Assembly (NCBI GenBank): GCA_025210455.1
Contig: JAOARQ010000043.1
Location: 20,382-84,381, forward strand
Length of the DNA stretch: 64,000 nucleotides
Direction of reading: 5' to 3'
DNA from: Pelagimonas sp.
Lineage (GTDB): Bacteria; Pseudomonadota; Alphaproteobacteria; Rhodobacterales; Rhodobacteraceae
The translations under genes and the position numbers were made by a program. Shown here piece after piece: positions 45,488-54,413 of this stretch. Each line of letters begins with the position of its first letter. Positions within the stretch are counted from its first letter, which is position 1. The notes under the pieces are model-generated. The model worked only from the letters and a program-made list of their open reading frames with translations. It did no database searches and was not told the DNA's origin.

Positions 45488-46015
45488 TTACTCCGCGTTC
45501 ATGTCCAGCCCAGCGGACCGGATATTGTCTTTGCCTGTGAACAGTTTGCTCACAAGGTTGTCAAAGGCGCAGATGGCCAGCAACACAGTGCCAATCACCA
45601 TCGACATCTGGGGAATCCACAAAGGCCAGGCATCCTGCCCCTGCGAAATGTCGCCCCATTTGTAGCTTTCATAGGTCAGTTTGATCGCATAGCGCGCAAA
45701 CAGGAAAGTCAGATAGCTGGCAAGGGCCCAGCACCAGATTTCCAGCCATTTCGCGTGGCGCCCCAGCGCGTTCAGCAGCAGGTTAACCCGAATATGGCTG
45801 CCCGAGTTCAGCGCATAGGGCATCGCCAGAAATGAAGCCGCCGCCATGCAGTAACCGGTAAAATCCGGGCCGCCGGTGAACATCTCGCCGGTCCAGCGGG
45901 CCACCATCTGCAGCGCCACAAAGCACAGGATCAAGATCAGGAATACAGCGGCCAGATAGCCCGCAAAACGATAGAGCGCATCTAGGATGCGGCGAAGCAA
46001 TCTGAAGAATGCCAC
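45488..46015 (-). CDS. dctQ: TRAP transporter small permease (DctQ)
   Basis: This 175-residue membrane protein has four predicted helices, the first at about residues 15-38, and SGSHIRVNLLLNALG between helices two and three, as in DctQ proteins. It stabilises and completes the DctM channel. It lies between dctP and dctM, separated from dctP by a 67-bp gap with a stable hairpin. Confidence 0.9.
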   Translation of the reverse strand: MAFFRLLRRILDALYRFAGYLAAVFLILILCFVALQMVARWTGEMFTGGPDFTGYCMAAASFLAMPYALNSGSHIRVNLLLNALGRHAKWLEIWCWALASYLTFLFARYAIKLTYESYKWGDISQGQDAWPLWIPQMSMVIGTVLLAICAFDNLVSKLFTGKDNIRSAGLDMNAE

Positions 46016-46038
46016 CTTTTGGTCCCCCTGTTATGAAA

Positions 46039-46067
46039 CTGCCCGGAAACCTGATGGCTCCGGGCAG
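46039..46067 (-). other. Intercistronic stem-loop between dctP and dctQ
   Basis: A perfect 8-bp stem (CTGCCCGG at 46039-46046 with CCGGGCAG at 46060-46067) lies 16 bases after the dctP stop codon. Only TTTCAT follows on the minus strand, so it would be a weak terminator or a 3' stabiliser that raises dctP mRNA over the permease genes. Confidence 0.55.
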
Positions 46068-46082
46068 GAAATCCTTCGCGGC

Positions 46083-47063
46083 TTATTGCGCCGCTTTGAA
46101 GGCGTCGACGATGGCTTTGCCCTGATCACCTGCGGCTTCCAGCCACTCGGCGGTCATGGTCGCACCGATTTCGCGCAGTTCCCCAGCCAGTGCATCGGAT
46201 GCGGGGCCGGTGGTCATGCCGTTTTTCGCCAGCTCGTTCACGGTGAATTCGGTGTACTGGATCGAACGCCAGTCACCGGCATATTCCGCGATGCTTGCGC
46301 AGCCGTTCATGACGTTTTTGGTGGCGTCATCCAGACCGTTCCAGGCATCTTTGTTCACCATCACATAGTTGCGCGGCATCCATGCATCCACACCATAGTA
46401 ATGCGACAGGCTTTCCCAGACTTTGCGGTCATAGCCGGTGGACCCGGACGACACCATGCCCTGCGCCACGCCGGTGGCAAAGGCCTGACTGATTTCAGCC
46501 GCTTCGATCTGTACAGGCAGCATGCCCGCCAGTTCCGCCATCCGGGCCGAAGCCGAGTTATAGGCGCGGAACTTCAGACCTTCGGCATCGGCCAAAGTGT
46601 TGACTTCGCGATCAAAGTAGAGGCCCTGCCCCGGCCAAGGCACGGAATACAGCAGGTGCAGGTTCTGGCTGTCCAGCAGTTCAGACAGAGGACCTTTGGC
46701 CACTTCCCACAGCTTTTCGGAATCTTCGAAAGATGTCGCCAGGAAGGGCACCGAATCGAACCCGAAAAGCGCGTTTTCATTCTGGTGACCAGACAGCAGG
46801 CGTTCGCCAATGTTCACCTGACCGGTCTGAATCGCGCGTTTGATTTCAGCACCTGCGTAAAGCGAGCCACCCGGATGGGTTTTGATTTCCAGCGCGCCGC
46901 CGGTGCCTTTGGTCACACATTCCGCGAATTGTGCGCCGGTGGCCGAATGGAAGTTGGTCGCGGAATAGGCCATCGGCATATCCCAGGTTTCCGCCGAAGC
47001 GGAGACGGCTGTGAACGTGGCGGCCGCAAAGCTGGCGGCGACGATTGCGTTTGTTTTGGACAT
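46083..47063 (-). CDS. dctP: TRAP transporter substrate-binding protein (DctP)
   Basis: This 326-residue periplasmic protein has a Sec signal peptide (MSKTNAIVAASFAAATFTAVSASAE, cleavage after Ala24). The DctP fold shows HPGGSLYAGAEIKRAIQTG and, at the ligand site, EGLKFRAYNSAS with the conserved arginine that grips a carboxylate. The ligand is therefore an organic or amino acid. It is the third gene of the operon, after the TPP enzyme and the DadA-like dehydrogenase. Confidence 0.93.
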   Translation of the reverse strand: MSKTNAIVAASFAAATFTAVSASAETWDMPMAYSATNFHSATGAQFAECVTKGTGGALEIKTHPGGSLYAGAEIKRAIQTGQVNIGERLLSGHQNENALFGFDSVPFLATSFEDSEKLWEVAKGPLSELLDSQNLHLLYSVPWPGQGLYFDREVNTLADAEGLKFRAYNSASARMAELAGMLPVQIEAAEISQAFATGVAQGMVSSGSTGYDRKVWESLSHYYGVDAWMPRNYVMVNKDAWNGLDDATKNVMNGCASIAEYAGDWRSIQYTEFTVNELAKNGMTTGPASDALAGELREIGATMTAEWLEAAGDQGKAIVDAFKAAQ

Positions 47064-47120
47064 GGTTGGCTCCCTATTGTTGTCCTTATGAAAGCGCCAT
47101 TTTTTGGCGTCTGTTTTTGG

Positions 47121-48368
47121 TCAGAACCGCGATGGGTTGTAGACAGAAAGGTCGATATTCGGGGTCTGCCCGCTGATCAGCCCGGCCAGAATGCGCCCGG
47201 TTTTGGGGCCGGCGGTCAGGCCGATGTGATGGTGGCCAAAGCCGGTCAGAACCCCGGTTTTGCCCACCTCGCCAATCAGTGGCAGGCTGTCAGAGGGGGC
47301 AGGGCGGTGGCCCAGCCAGGGGATTTCTTCGGCGGCTTCAAACCCCGGAAAGGTCTGACGCACCTGTTTGCGCAGCAGATCCAGCGGCCCCTGCGAGGCG
47401 GGGGACTTTAGCCCGCCAAATTCCACCACACCGGCGCAGCGCAGCCCGGCGTCCATGGGTGTTGCTACAAATTTGCCAGTGGTGATCATCAAGGGCGTGC
47501 GCGGTTTACACGATGGATCTTTGAAGACGATATGATAGCCGCGTTCGGTTTCCAGCGGTACATTCAGGCCCAGTTTGGCCATCAGAGGTTTGGACCACAC
47601 CCCGGTTGCCAGAATGACCTTGTCGCAGGGCAGGCTGCCCTGATCGGTCACAACCTCGGCGACTTTGCCATCGCGCAGAGTGAAATCTTTGACTTCGGCC
47701 TGTTTGAACTGAGCCCCCAGCTTTTCGGCCTCTTGTGCGAGGGCGGCGATGTATTTGCCCGGGTCGCGCACATAGCCATGATCGCGCATCACGGCCAATA
47801 GGTTCAGATGCGGGGCCAGAGTTGGCTCAAACTCGCGCACGGCTTCGCCTTCGATCAGCTCTGGCTCAAAGCCCGCGATCCTGCGCAGTTCCCAAGTGTA
47901 GGCATCACCGTCAAAGGCGGCACGATCCGGATAGACAAAGCTGTATTCCGAATTGACCAGCCAGTCTTGTGCCGTGGTGCCTTTGGCCAGTGCCTCGTGC
48001 TGTTCGACACTGTCCGAGGTCACAGGCGCAATCCCCGCTGAAATCCGGCGCGTGTCCGGATCATTGGCATGGCTGAGATATTTCAGCAGCCATGGGGTCA
48101 GCTTAGGCAGGTAAGACCAGCGCAGAAACAGCGGAAAATTCGGATCGAACAGCAGTTTCGGCGCTTTTGGGATCATGCCGGGATAGGTGACAGGGGCAAC
48201 ACCACATGAGGCCAGAACTCCGGCATTGCCGTAAGAAGTGGCGTCGCGCCCACCAATGGCGTTGCGCTCAACCACGGTCACAGCGATGCCCGCCCGGCGC
48301 AGCCAGATCGCCGAGGACACCCCGACAATCCCGCCGCCAACAATCACCACATGTGTTGTGTCACCCAT
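47121..48368 (-). CDS. FAD-dependent D-amino acid dehydrogenase-like oxidoreductase
   Basis: This 415-residue DAO-family flavoprotein has VIVGGGIVGVSSAIWLRRAG at the N-terminus, ATSYGNAGVLA, and GYHIVFKD in the substrate domain. The C-terminal FAD motif is GFGHHHIGLTAGPKTGRIL. The layout is that of DadA and of D-hydroxyproline or other secondary-amine dehydrogenases, which oxidise a C-N bond at the membrane and pass electrons to quinone. It starts four bases after the TPP enzyme gene. A D-amino acid made by the enolase-type epimerase could be its substrate (inference). Confidence 0.88.
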   Translation of the reverse strand: MGDTTHVVIVGGGIVGVSSAIWLRRAGIAVTVVERNAIGGRDATSYGNAGVLASCGVAPVTYPGMIPKAPKLLFDPNFPLFLRWSYLPKLTPWLLKYLSHANDPDTRRISAGIAPVTSDSVEQHEALAKGTTAQDWLVNSEYSFVYPDRAAFDGDAYTWELRRIAGFEPELIEGEAVREFEPTLAPHLNLLAVMRDHGYVRDPGKYIAALAQEAEKLGAQFKQAEVKDFTLRDGKVAEVVTDQGSLPCDKVILATGVWSKPLMAKLGLNVPLETERGYHIVFKDPSCKPRTPLMITTGKFVATPMDAGLRCAGVVEFGGLKSPASQGPLDLLRKQVRQTFPGFEAAEEIPWLGHRPAPSDSLPLIGEVGKTGVLTGFGHHHIGLTAGPKTGRILAGLISGQTPNIDLSVYNPSRF

Positions 48369-48372
48369 TGAT

Positions 48373-50064
48373 TTACCCCATCCAGCGGCGCACAGGCGCT
48401 GCGGCTTCTTCCAGAGGCTGGCAAATCACGTCGATCAAAGTTGGCCCGTCGTGTGCAAAGGCCTCTTTCATGACCTTATCGAGGTCTTCGGCTTTTTCAA
48501 CACGCCATGACCGTACACCAAAGGCTTCCGCCACGGCAGCCTGATTGGTGCGGTTGAAATCGACGTTGTAGTACCGCTTGTCACAATCGTCACGCTGGCT
48601 GGCCTTAATCCAGCCAAAGTTCGAATTCGAGAAGACGATGTAGGTGACGGGTATGTTGTGGCGCACGATGGTTTCCAGCTCGCCGCAGGCAAAGGCGAAT
48701 GAGCCATCGCCCATCATGGCGACAACCTTTTTGTCCTGCGCCCCGAACCAGGCGCCCGCAGCAGCGGAAAGGCTATAGCCAAGCGCCCCATGCGCCCGGT
48801 TGGTGATATACTGGCGACCGGGATATTTCTGCTGCGAATAGGCGTTGTAATAGGGGCAGCTGGTGCCGGGGTCAGAAACCACGATCCCGTCATCGGGCAG
48901 ATTGGCATTCAGCGCGTCGATGATCTGTTCGGGAATGATCATGTCAGTCTGGCTTTGCGCCAGCGCGTTGAATTTCGAGAACTTGCGTTCCTTGATATCG
49001 GCAATTTTGGCTGCGCCACCAAAGGTTGGCGTTTCCCCTTCGCGAGTGTCCAGATAGGCATTGGCCGCCGCCAGTGACAATTTCAGATCCGCGACAACGC
49101 CAACTTCGGTCGGGTAGTTGGCACCGATGGTCATCGGATCATTGTCGAAGTGCACGATGCGCTGACCGAGCTTGGGGGCTTCCCAGCGCGATGTGGTGGT
49201 TGATCCTGCGCGGCAGCCCATGAAGATCACCAGATCTGCGGCTTCCATCATTTCCCAGGTCTCATCGGTGCCACCGTTTGACCCCACAACCCCCAGCGAT
49301 TGCGGGTGGGTATCTGCCAGCGATCCCTTGCCGGAAATCGACGTGGCCACGGCGATATCCAGACGCGAGGCAAGCTTGCCAAGTTCCTCCATGCCACCCG
49401 CGATCACCACGCCGCCGCCACAGACGATCAGCGGGGATTTGGCGGTCAGAATGGCTTCGATCGCCGCATCAACGGCACCCGGTTCTGGGGCGGCTGGATA
49501 GGCTGGATAGCTGGCGTGTTTGGGATCCGCCCAGATGTCATCTGCGGGAACATCGTCATACTGAATGTCATAAGGCAGGCCCAGATGCGCCGAGCCAGAG
49601 CGCCCGGTTGTCATGGCACGAAAGGCCTGACGCACCATACGCGGGATGTGGTCTGCGCGTTTGATCACGGTGTTGAATTTGGTCAGAGGGGCCATCAGCG
49701 CCTCTTGGTTGACCTCGGTCAGGGGGTATTTGCCATAAGAGCCCACAGAAATATCTGTGGTGATCGACAAGATCGCATATGAGCTTTCGTTCGCTTCGAT
49801 CAGACCCGGAAGAATATAGGTAGCACCGCCACCCGAAGGCCCTTCGCAGACACCCACGCGGCCCGTGATCCGCGAATATCCATCCGCCATATAGGCCGCT
49901 GACCGCTCATCGCGCACCAGAATGTGCTCGATGTTGTGGTCGAGCCTGTGCATCGCATCGTAAAACGGCAGGGTCGTATCCCCACACAGCCCAAAGATAT
50001 GCGTTACCCCATGCGCTTCCAGCGAGCGTACCATCGCCTGCGCACCATTCATCGTATTCTTCAA
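48373..50064 (-). CDS. Thiamine pyrophosphate-dependent enzyme, acetolactate synthase-like
   Basis: This 563-residue protein has the three domains of the acetolactate synthase/benzoylformate decarboxylase fold. Glu53 in RDERSAAYMADGYSR matches the TPP-activating glutamate. The TPP/Mg motif begins GDGSFAFACGELETIVRH and ends at FSNSN. Such enzymes cleave or join 2-oxo acids; acetolactate synthesis is unlikely because there is no small subunit and the context is catabolic. It is the first gene of the operon. A TGTATACA element lies 58 bp upstream, between it and a divergent GntR regulator. Confidence 0.88.
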   Translation of the reverse strand: MKNTMNGAQAMVRSLEAHGVTHIFGLCGDTTLPFYDAMHRLDHNIEHILVRDERSAAYMADGYSRITGRVGVCEGPSGGGATYILPGLIEANESSYAILSITTDISVGSYGKYPLTEVNQEALMAPLTKFNTVIKRADHIPRMVRQAFRAMTTGRSGSAHLGLPYDIQYDDVPADDIWADPKHASYPAYPAAPEPGAVDAAIEAILTAKSPLIVCGGGVVIAGGMEELGKLASRLDIAVATSISGKGSLADTHPQSLGVVGSNGGTDETWEMMEAADLVIFMGCRAGSTTTSRWEAPKLGQRIVHFDNDPMTIGANYPTEVGVVADLKLSLAAANAYLDTREGETPTFGGAAKIADIKERKFSKFNALAQSQTDMIIPEQIIDALNANLPDDGIVVSDPGTSCPYYNAYSQQKYPGRQYITNRAHGALGYSLSAAAGAWFGAQDKKVVAMMGDGSFAFACGELETIVRHNIPVTYIVFSNSNFGWIKASQRDDCDKRYYNVDFNRTNQAAVAEAFGVRSWRVEKAEDLDKVMKEAFAHDGPTLIDVICQPLEEAAAPVRRWMG

Positions 50065-50121
50065 GGTATCCCCCGGCCTCTGATCGCGCCGAAAATCGGC
50101 TTTGCGGATTCGTATGTTAAA

Positions 50122-50131
50122 CTGTATACAG
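50122..50131. promoter_or_regulatory. CTGTATACAG palindrome, probable GntR operator
   Basis: This perfect 10-bp palindrome lies between the divergent TPP-enzyme gene (start 50064) and the GntR gene (start 50237). Its core TGTATACA is repeated upstream of the racemase-like gene at 51736-51743. FCD-type GntR regulators often bind sequences of this kind. Confidence 0.7.
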
Positions 50132-50236
50132 AAGTGAAGACGGCTGTGAAGGCAAATTTTAACAGCGACGATTTATTCCTGCGCAACGAGGCCAGGATCG
50201 TGTAGAAGGCGCGCGAGACCAAGTGATGGATGACCA

Positions 50237-50935
50237 ATGGCAGACCGGCAAAGCAGCGTGGATCGCGTCTATGAGACCCTGCGCGACATGGCGATCAACT
50301 TTGATTTCAAGCCGGGTGAACGGCTGAATGAAACCGCGCTGACCGCCCGGCTGAACGTGTCACGCACCCCGCTGCGTGAGGCGTTGAACCGGCTGGTGGC
50401 CGAAGGTTTTCTGACATTGGCCAAGGGGCAGGGGTTCTTTTGCCGCCCTCTGAGCCCCGAGCAGATCCTTGAGCTGTATCAGGTGCGCTGCGCCCTTGAA
50501 AGCGAAGCCGTGCGTCGTGGCATTGAAGTGGCCTCAGACGTGGAAATCAGCGCGTTTTGCGACTATCTGGATCAGACCGAATCCACCTATGGCACCTGTA
50601 CAGATCTGCCGGATCTGCTGCGGATGGATGAAGAGTTCCACACGCGCATGGTGGCGCTGGCTGGGAATACGGAGCTTAGCCGTATGATGAACAACGTCAA
50701 TGAACGTATCCGTTATGTGCGGCTGGTGAACCTGCGCCAGTTGCGCGAACAGGGGCGGGCTGCTGTGGGCGGCGGTGCCAATCTTTCAGCGCATCGTGTG
50801 ATCGCCGAAGCAATCCGCGCGCGTGATACCGAGGCCGCAGTAAAAGCGCTGCGCGGCCATATCGAACGGCGCAGCGAACAGACGGTGGAGCTGGTCAAGC
50901 TGGCTTATTCGCAGCTTTACGTGCCAAGTTTTTAG
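50237..50935 (+). CDS. GntR family transcriptional regulator with FCD domain
   Basis: This 232-residue protein has an N-terminal winged helix (RVYETLRDMAINFDFKPGER, then RLNVSRTPLREALNRLVAEG) and a helical FCD ligand domain. The FCD domain has metal-site residues in LLRMDEEFHTRMVALAGN and LSAHRVIAEAIRARD. Such regulators respond to organic acids and control catabolic genes. It is divergent from the TPP-DadA-TRAP-enolase operon and converges with the racemase-like gene (6-bp gap). Confidence 0.93.
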   Translation: MADRQSSVDRVYETLRDMAINFDFKPGERLNETALTARLNVSRTPLREALNRLVAEGFLTLAKGQGFFCRPLSPEQILELYQVRCALESEAVRRGIEVASDVEISAFCDYLDQTESTYGTCTDLPDLLRMDEEFHTRMVALAGNTELSRMMNNVNERIRYVRLVNLRQLREQGRAAVGGGANLSAHRVIAEAIRARDTEAAVKALRGHIERRSEQTVELVKLAYSQLYVPSF

Positions 50936-50941
50936 GATGCG

Positions 50942-51697
50942 TTAGCCCCCAGCCAATCCCAGCAGCGGATCACCCAGTTCGCCCGGGAAGCGATCTGGTA
51001 CAAGGCTTTGGTGGAACCAGCGCACAAGGCTGTAGATTGAATAGACCGGCAGTCCCGTAATTTTGCGCACATCGGCTGCATAGGGCACCATATTGGTGCA
51101 TTCGAGCACGATGGCACCCAAATCCGGGTGCTGTTCAACCATCTGACGGGCCGCATCGCGCATGTCTTCTCGGCAGGCGGTAAAGTCGATCTGCGGCGTG
51201 TCCCCAAGAATGTCGCGGGTAAAGACCTTGCCCCCTTCGGTGCCAACCACCGGCGTATCCAATGGCACCCTGGCGGCGTTCAGGTGGGCATCAGTCAGCG
51301 TTTCCTTTGAGATTGTCAGCACACCCACCCGTTTGCCCGGCGGCAAAGTGGCCTGCACCATCGGTACCTGCATCAGCGATGATGTGGCCACGGGTACGGG
51401 CACCGCGCGGGTCAGATCATCTTGCACAATCGACAGAAAACCGCAGTTGGTGGTGATGCCATCACAGCCCGAGGCCACCAGATCCCTGGCAGCCTCGATA
51501 AACTTTTCGACCAACAGCCGCGCATCGCCGCGCACCACATTGGCGGGATTGGCCCCGCGCACCACGCGGTATTGCACCGGGAAGGGCCAAGTCGTGGCAT
51601 TGCCGATATCCCCGGGTATGCGAGGGAACTGGGTCTCTAGCATCAAGATCCCCAGATTGGCCCCATAGACTGTTTTGCCGCCGAACTCTGTCTGCAT
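50942..51697 (-). CDS. Aspartate/glutamate/hydantoin racemase family protein
   Basis: This 251-residue protein has the two catalytic cysteines of the family: Cys85 in GITTNCGFLSI and Cys200 in IVLECTNMVPYA. The glycine-rich GKRVGVLTISKETL lies between them. It may racemise an amino acid or hydantoin, or act as a related isomerase. It differs from the maleate isomerase-like protein at 15400. It sits beside the GntR gene and has its own promoter with a TGTATACA element 39 bp upstream of the start. It therefore probably belongs to the same regulon as the TPP operon. Confidence 0.82.
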   Translation of the reverse strand: MQTEFGGKTVYGANLGILMLETQFPRIPGDIGNATTWPFPVQYRVVRGANPANVVRGDARLLVEKFIEAARDLVASGCDGITTNCGFLSIVQDDLTRAVPVPVATSSLMQVPMVQATLPPGKRVGVLTISKETLTDAHLNAARVPLDTPVVGTEGGKVFTRDILGDTPQIDFTACREDMRDAARQMVEQHPDLGAIVLECTNMVPYAADVRKITGLPVYSIYSLVRWFHQSLVPDRFPGELGDPLLGLAGG

Positions 51698-51735
51698 GGC
51701 TTGCCCTGTGCGTTATAAATATCTGTGCGCGATCC

Positions 51736-51743
51736 TGTATACA
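51736..51743. promoter_or_regulatory. TGTATACA element, second probable GntR operator
   Basis: TGTATACA lies 39 bp upstream of the racemase-like gene start (51697) and repeats the core of the palindrome at 50122-50131. Both would be bound by the same GntR regulator (inference). Confidence 0.6.
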
Positions 51744-51772
51744 ATTTTGCAGTTGTCAATAGAGGCAGCCAT

Positions 51773-51807
51773 AAAAAAGCGGCGCGCTGAGGTAGAGCGC
51801 GCCGCTT
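51773..51807 (-). terminator. Rho-independent terminator after the second FAD/GcvT fusion
   Basis: A perfect 12-bp stem (51777-51788 with 51796-51807) with a seven-base loop is followed on the minus strand by a run of six T residues. It lies 22 bases after the stop of the gene ending at 51829. Confidence 0.92.
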
Positions 51808-51828
51808 GCGGTGACATGTAAAGTCAGA

Positions 51829-54282
51829 TCAAACCTTCACGCGTTCCGATTTTGGGTCATACATGGGTTTCAGCGAAGCTTCGGCTTTGACCTTTACGCC
51901 GCAGACGTCGATTTCATAGCTCGACGCCAGCACATCGGCGGCTTTTTCGCCTTCGCAGGGCACATAGCCCAGACCAACCGCGCCGCCCAGCGTGTGCCCA
52001 TAGTTGCCTGAGCTCAGATAGCCCACATATTCCCCATCACGGATGATCGGTTCATTATGGAACAGCAGTGGCTCGGCATCGGTCAGTTTGAACTGCACCA
52101 GACGGTTTTTCGGCCCGCTTTCCTTGCGCGCAATCACCGCCTCGCGGCCAATGAAATCACAGCCTTTATCGACCTTCACCGCAAAGCCCAGCCCGGCATC
52201 GACCACGTGATCTTCACAGGTGATGTCATGGCCAAAGTGGCGATAGCCCTTTTCGATACGGCAGCTGTCCATCATATGCATGCCACATAGTTTCAGCCCC
52301 ATATCCTGCCCTGCCTCATGCAGGGTTTCGAACACATGGCCTGCCATATCGGTCGAGGCGTAGATTTCCCAACCCAGCTCGCCCACATAGGTCACACGGT
52401 GCGCCCGCGCCAGCCCCATGCCGATTTCGATGTCCTGTGCGGTGCCAAAGGGGTTGGCATCGTTCGAGAAATCATTGGGCGAAACTTTTTCCAGCAGCTT
52501 GCGCGCGTTTGGACCCATGACCGCCAGCACGCCTTCGCCTGCGGTCACATCGGTGATCACCACGTTAAAGCCACCGGCGTTGCGCGTCATCCATGTCTGA
52601 TCCGCCAGACGGGTCGCAGCGGGGGTCACCACCAGATAGGCGGTTTCGGTCAGGCGGGTAACGGTGACATCTGCCTCAATCCCGCCGGTGCGGTTCAGGA
52701 ACTGCGTATAGACGATTTTGCCATTGGGCACCGAATAATCGCCGCCGCCCACATAGTTCATAAAGGCTTCGGCATCGGGGCCTTCGACGCGGATCTTGCC
52801 AAAGGACGACATGTCATACATGCCGACATTTTCGCGGATTGCACGGTGTTCCGCGGCCGAGTTTTCGAACCAGTTCTGACGCTTCCAGCTGTATTCGTAC
52901 TCAGCCTTCTGACCTTCATTGGCAAACCAGTTGGCGCGTTCCCAACCGGCCAGTTCGCCAAAGACCGCACCTTGTTCTTTCAGGTGATGGTGGAAAGGGG
53001 TGCGGCGCACGCCGCGCGCGGTGGCCTTTTGCAGATAAGGAAAGTGATCGGCGTAAAGCAGGCCCAGCGTTTCTTTCGACCGTTCAAACAGATACTTTTT
53101 GTTGCCCTGAAACGGCTGCATCCGGCTGATATCAACATCACCCAGATCAAAGGGTTTTTCGCCGCTGTCCATCCATTCTGCCAGCGCCATGCCCGCGCCG
53201 CCGGCTGACTGGATCCCGATCGAGTTAAACCCAGCGGCCACCCAGACATTGTCCATCTCGGGGGCAAGACCCAGATGATAGGCATCGTCCGGCGTAAAGC
53301 TTTCGGGGCCGTTAAAGAAGGTGTGGATGCCCGCCTCGGCCAGCATCGGCATCCGGTTGCAGGCGTCTTCCAGAATCGGTTCGAAGTGATCGAAGTCTTC
53401 TGGCAGCTGGTCGAATTCAAAGTCATTCGGAATGCCATCCATCGCCCAGGGTTTGGCGTTGGGTTCAAAGGCCCCCAGCAGGATCTTGCCCGCATCTTCT
53501 TTGTAATAGGCGCATTCATCCGGCACGCGCAGCACTGGCAGCTGGGTCAGCCCGTCGATGTTTTCGGTGACGATGTAAAAATGTTCGCAGGCGTGCAGCG
53601 GAACATTGGCACCGGTCATGCGCCCCACTTCATGGCCCCACATGCCGGCGCAGTTCACCACCATATCGCATTCGATATGGCCGCTTTCCTTGCTGTCATC
53701 CGCCACCCAATCGACGCCAGTCACCGTCCGACCGGATTTGACCACATCGGTGACCTTGATGCGCTCTTTGACGATACCGCCGCGCTGCCGCGCGCCTTTG
53801 GCCAGAGCCAGAGCAATATTGGCCGGATCACCCTGACCGTCCAGCGGCAGATAGACCGCGCCTTTCACCCCATCAAGGTTCAGATGGGGGTAGAGTTCCG
53901 CAACGCGGTCATTGCTGATCTCTTCGACTTCGACGCCAAAGGCGCGGGCCATTGCCGCCTGACGATAGATCTCTTCCCTGCGCTCTTCAGTCAGCGCCAC
54001 GGTGATTGATCCGCAGCGCTTGAACCCGGTGGCCACGCCTGTTTCTTCTTCCAGCGATCCGTAAAGTTCCTGACTGTATTTCGCCAGTTTGGTCATGTTG
54101 GCAGTGGCGCGCAGCTGCGCGATCAGGCCTGCCGCATGCCATGTGGTGCCAGAGGTCAGCTGTTTGCGTTCCAGCAGCACAACATCATTCCAACCTTTCT
54201 TGGTCAGGTGATACGCGACTGAGCAGCCGATAACGCCGCCGCCAATAATGACCACACGGGCCTTTGTGGGAAGAGTGCTCAT
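51829..54282 (-). CDS. FAD-dependent oxidoreductase/GcvT fusion, dimethylglycine dehydrogenase-like
   Basis: This 817-residue enzyme has VIIGGGVIGCSVAYHLTKKG at the N-terminus and SGTTWHAAGL, with His49 at the covalent-FAD position. GcvT-like folate domains follow from about residue 430 (LVVTPAATRLADQTW; ALGRAHRVTYVGELGWE-like region). It should demethylate an N-methylated glycine or amine and transfer the carbon to tetrahydrofolate. It shares the layout of the genes at 6358 and 56353 but is clearly distinct. A terminator follows. The promoter region holds an inverted TGAAAT repeat. The exact substrate is unknown. Confidence 0.88.
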   Translation of the reverse strand: MSTLPTKARVVIIGGGVIGCSVAYHLTKKGWNDVVLLERKQLTSGTTWHAAGLIAQLRATANMTKLAKYSQELYGSLEEETGVATGFKRCGSITVALTEERREEIYRQAAMARAFGVEVEEISNDRVAELYPHLNLDGVKGAVYLPLDGQGDPANIALALAKGARQRGGIVKERIKVTDVVKSGRTVTGVDWVADDSKESGHIECDMVVNCAGMWGHEVGRMTGANVPLHACEHFYIVTENIDGLTQLPVLRVPDECAYYKEDAGKILLGAFEPNAKPWAMDGIPNDFEFDQLPEDFDHFEPILEDACNRMPMLAEAGIHTFFNGPESFTPDDAYHLGLAPEMDNVWVAAGFNSIGIQSAGGAGMALAEWMDSGEKPFDLGDVDISRMQPFQGNKKYLFERSKETLGLLYADHFPYLQKATARGVRRTPFHHHLKEQGAVFGELAGWERANWFANEGQKAEYEYSWKRQNWFENSAAEHRAIRENVGMYDMSSFGKIRVEGPDAEAFMNYVGGGDYSVPNGKIVYTQFLNRTGGIEADVTVTRLTETAYLVVTPAATRLADQTWMTRNAGGFNVVITDVTAGEGVLAVMGPNARKLLEKVSPNDFSNDANPFGTAQDIEIGMGLARAHRVTYVGELGWEIYASTDMAGHVFETLHEAGQDMGLKLCGMHMMDSCRIEKGYRHFGHDITCEDHVVDAGLGFAVKVDKGCDFIGREAVIARKESGPKNRLVQFKLTDAEPLLFHNEPIIRDGEYVGYLSSGNYGHTLGGAVGLGYVPCEGEKAADVLASSYEIDVCGVKVKAEASLKPMYDPKSERVKV

Positions 54283-54343
54283 GAGCCGGATCCTTCAGTT
54301 GAATTTACGCGGACCATGGCACGGGATTTGGGGGGTGATTCAC

Positions 54344-54371
54344 TGAAATGCGTCAGTTTTGTCGTATTTCA
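54344..54371. promoter_or_regulatory. Inverted repeat upstream of the second FAD/GcvT fusion
   Basis: TGAAATGCG at 54344-54352 and CGTATTTCA at 54363-54371 are inverted with one mismatch and a 10-base spacer. They lie about 60-90 bp upstream of the start at 54282. TGAAAT also recurs upstream of the XRE-cupin regulator at 59565-59613. Confidence 0.5.
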
Positions 54372-54413
54372 CGCAATTCCCTTAGGGCTTTTGCCGCTTT
54401 AAGAGGCACCGAA

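Noticed and set aside
45987..47411. A 474-codon plus-strand open frame across dctP and its flanks
   Set aside because: It is antisense to dctP and the end of the DadA-like gene, with His/Arg/Gly-rich sequence and no family features.
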